Source: Alkalibacter saccharofermentans DSM 14828 (GTDB lineage: Bacteria > Bacillota > Clostridia > Eubacteriales > Alkalibacteraceae). Taken from it: a stretch of 64,000 nt of DNA. A model generated the notes under the pieces. It had not been told where the DNA came from. It ran no database searches and saw only the letters and a program-made list of their open reading frames with translations. The stretch spans positions 62,001 to 126,000 of the forward strand of contig NZ_FQTU01000001.1 of the NCBI RefSeq assembly GCF_900128885.1, written 5' to 3'. Shown here piece by piece: positions 61,956-64,000 of this stretch (positions are counted from its first letter, which is position 1; each line of letters starts with the position of its first letter). Both the position numbers and the translations under genes were made by a program.

Positions 61956-64000
61956 AAAAACCTGAGATACTGGCACCTGCCGGTACATACGAGGCTTTGA
62001 CAGCAGCCGTGAGTGGTGGGGCTGATGGAGTATATATAGGAGCCAAGAAATTCAATGCAAGGCAACGAGGAGAAAACTTTGATAACGATGAAATCAAAAA
62101 AAGCCTGGCCCTGTGTCACATTCACGGGGTCAAGCTCTACGTTGCACTTAATATAGCTTTAAAGGAAACTGAAATCAAGGATGCCTTGGAATTAGCCGCT
62201 TTTTTATACAATGAGGGAATAGACGGTCTTATCGTACAGGATTTGGGCCTTTTCAGGCTATTACAGGACAATCTTCCCGCCTTGAGCATCCACAGCAGCA
62301 CTCAGATGTTTGTTCACGAGCAGTCAGGTGTCAGCCTGTTGTGTGAAGAGGGATTTGACAGGGTGGTGCTTGCGAGAGAGCTTACCCTGGAGGAGATAGG
62401 CGGGATAAAAAAAGACGCAAATTGCGAAATAAAGATATTCTGCCACGGCGCCATGTGCATATCATATTCAGGACAATGTTACATGAGCAGCATGATAGGG
62501 CAAAGAAGCGGTAACAGAGGCAGGTGCGCACAGCCTTGCAGAAAGGAATATGCCCTATACGACGAAAAGAACATCCCAATAAAAAAGGGAAGGATAATCA
62601 GTCCCAAGGATCTTAACACCCTTGATGCCCTGGAGGATATCATGACTTTGGGTGTTGACTCTCTAAAGATTGAGGGGAGGCTAAAAAATCCTGATTATGT
62701 GTTTACCGTGGTAGATGCATATAGGAAACGGATAGATTCTTTAAATGAAAACAGAATCAGCCAAGAGACTTTGAGTGTTAATGAAGTATTTAACAGAAAG
62801 TTCACTTTCGGTTATCTCTATAAGGAAAGCCCGGATGAAAAGGAGCTGATAACCTCTGATAACGAGGGATTGGAACATGTTCAGGCAGCAAGGATAATAT
62901 CTAAGGAAGGTTATCTATACAAGATAAAAGCAGATTTAGACATGTCAGTCGGTGATGGAATCTTCATAAAATCAAAAAATGGTTCCTTCGGAGAGGTACT
63001 GTCAGATCTTTACGATATGCGGAAGAATAAGTCCCAAAGACTCTCCTCAGGAGAAACAGGTTACATCGGTCTTAGGAAAAAAGCTGAAGCTTTGGACTTG
63101 GTATACAAGACTTGGGATAAGGCTAAAAAACAGGCATTGGCGGATATGATGGAAAAGGCCGGTGAAAGGAAGCAGCCTGTTGAAATAAAAGGGGAGTTTA
63201 GGGAAGGGGAAAAACCTAGGCTTAGTATTTCATTTAGGGACATATGCATAAGAGTAGAAGGGGAGGAAATTGTGCAGACAGCCAAAAACGCTCCTCTGTC
63301 AAGGGAACGGATAGAAGAACAGCTCTCAAAGATAAAGGATACGTTTTTTTACCCTTCATCTATCCAAACGGTGATTGACGAAAACATATTTATGCCTGTA
63401 AAATCAATCAATGAGCTTAGACGAAGTGCAATGGATATCCTTATGGAAAAGGTACTTGATTCTTACAAAAGACCCACTGTTAAAATTGATTTCCCTTGTG
63501 CTTTGAAAAGGCATGAGAAGGAAGAACCGATCTCACGTCAGACTTTATCCATAAGAGTTGCCCACATGAATGGACTTAAGGCGGCGTCTTTATCCAGTGT
63601 TGACGAGATTATATACGGTTGGGACAAGAAAATAGATATTAAGGAATACGAAAAGGCAATAGATACGGCCAAAAACGCCGGTAAAGAAATAGTGCTTGCC
63701 TTCCCCAGGATTCTAAGAAAAAACCAGGCAGACATTATAAGAAGAGACCTGAATAAAATAATAGATCTTGCACCGGATGGGATTTTGGTGAGCTCTTATG
63801 AAGGAATTGGACTTTTTAAGGAATCAGGCTTGCCTATTGAAGCTGACGACACCTTCAATATCTTTAATTCCTTTGCACTTGATCAGCTTAAAAAGTGGAA
63901 TGTAAAAAATGCATACCTTTCACCTGAGCTCAACCTTGGGGAGCTGTCGGGGTTTACTCCTCCAAAGGGAATGGACATAAGTCTTGTGGTTCACGGCAAC
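61952..64000 (+). CDS. U32 family peptidase / RlhA-like (partial, runs off the window)
   Basis: 683 codons are present, from ATG 61952 (overlapping the previous TGA) to the right edge with no stop. KPEILAPAGTYEALTAAVSGGADGVYIG, LNIALKETEI, DGLIVQDLGLFRLL and STQMFVHE are U32 motifs; CHGAMCISYSGQCYMSS and GRCAQPCRKEY hold the four cysteines that bind an Fe-S cluster in this family. A C-terminal DUF3656-like region begins near 380. Relatives include RlhA, which hydroxylates C2501 of 23S rRNA, and YrrN/YrrO-type proteins; protease activity is doubtful for most. Confidence 0.9.
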   Translation, partial: MKKPEILAPAGTYEALTAAVSGGADGVYIGAKKFNARQRGENFDNDEIKKSLALCHIHGVKLYVALNIALKETEIKDALELAAFLYNEGIDGLIVQDLGLFRLLQDNLPALSIHSSTQMFVHEQSGVSLLCEEGFDRVVLARELTLEEIGGIKKDANCEIKIFCHGAMCISYSGQCYMSSMIGQRSGNRGRCAQPCRKEYALYDEKNIPIKKGRIISPKDLNTLDALEDIMTLGVDSLKIEGRLKNPDYVFTVVDAYRKRIDSLNENRISQETLSVNEVFNRKFTFGYLYKESPDEKELITSDNEGLEHVQAARIISKEGYLYKIKADLDMSVGDGIFIKSKNGSFGEVLSDLYDMRKNKSQRLSSGETGYIGLRKKAEALDLVYKTWDKAKKQALADMMEKAGERKQPVEIKGEFREGEKPRLSISFRDICIRVEGEEIVQTAKNAPLSRERIEEQLSKIKDTFFYPSSIQTVIDENIFMPVKSINELRRSAMDILMEKVLDSYKRPTVKIDFPCALKRHEKEEPISRQTLSIRVAHMNGLKAASLSSVDEIIYGWDKKIDIKEYEKAIDTAKNAGKEIVLAFPRILRKNQADIIRRDLNKIIDLAPDGILVSSYEGIGLFKESGLPIEADDTFNIFNSFALDQLKKWNVKNAYLSPELNLGELSGFTPPKGMDISLVVHGN

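Overview
The window is a contiguous stretch of chromosomal core genome from a low-to-moderate G+C Gram-positive bacterium, most likely a member of the Clostridia. G+C looks close to 40% by eye; I could not compute it. The support is gene content and order: thiN/rpmB, yloU-fakA-recG-rsmD-coaD, ackA-yceD-rpmF-plsX-acpP-rnc-smc-ftsY-ylxM-ffh-rpsP-khpA-rimM-trmD-rplS-lepB-rbgA-rnhB-yraN, dprA-topA-codY-rpsB-tsf-pyrH-frr-uppS-cdsA-rseP-ispG-polC-rimP-nusA-rnpM-ylxQ-infB-rbfA-nrnA-truB-ribF. PolC, CodY, FakA and YlxM point to Firmicutes. Shine-Dalgarno sites are strong (GGAGG/GAGGTG), and many genes start with TTG or GTG placed 5-8 nt after such a site; starts here were chosen on that basis.

Layout. 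1-6230: end of thiN facing rpmB across a shared terminator, then a rightward operon for fatty-acid kinase, RecG, RsmD, CoaD and a coiled-coil protein, meeting leftward tmcAL at a long two-way terminator. 7480-24000: acetate kinase, then lipid, rRNA-processing, chromosome (SMC), SRP (FtsY/YlxM/Ffh) and ribosome-biogenesis genes, closed by a 19-bp two-way terminator facing comM. 25560-32990: DprA, topoisomerase I, the nutrient sensor CodY, then rpsB, tsf, pyrH and frr. 33045-41560: cell-wall and phospholipid precursors (UppS, CdsA), the site-2 protease RseP, isoprenoid synthesis (IspG), an inserted MgtC-like membrane protein, and the replicative polymerase PolC. 41560-50014: the rimP-nusA-infB translation/transcription operon through truB, ribF and tcdA. 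50100-64000: a small membrane protein with glyA, a 488-nt non-coding stretch rich in repeats, ornithine aminotransferase, a solitary adenine-specific DNA methyltransferase, threonine aldolase, RarA, an M16C metalloprotease, a D-Ala-D-Ala carboxypeptidase and a U32 peptidase that runs off the end.

Most of the window is ordinary housekeeping. What deserves a second look is mainly non-coding: (i) a ~119-nt foldable element closed by a perfect 9-bp stem at 51610-51728, one arm of which recurs nearby, in the only large gene-free gap; (ii) candidate autoregulatory leaders before rpsB, rplS and rimP-nusA; (iii) a near-consensus CodY box beside the codY promoter; (iv) a perfect 11-bp inverted repeat between tmcAL and ackA. 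In the coding part, the solitary methyltransferase, the absence of dxr and pta from the places where relatives usually carry them, and the mgtC insertion between ispG and polC stand out. No rRNA, tRNA, CRISPR array, transposase or prophage gene was seen.
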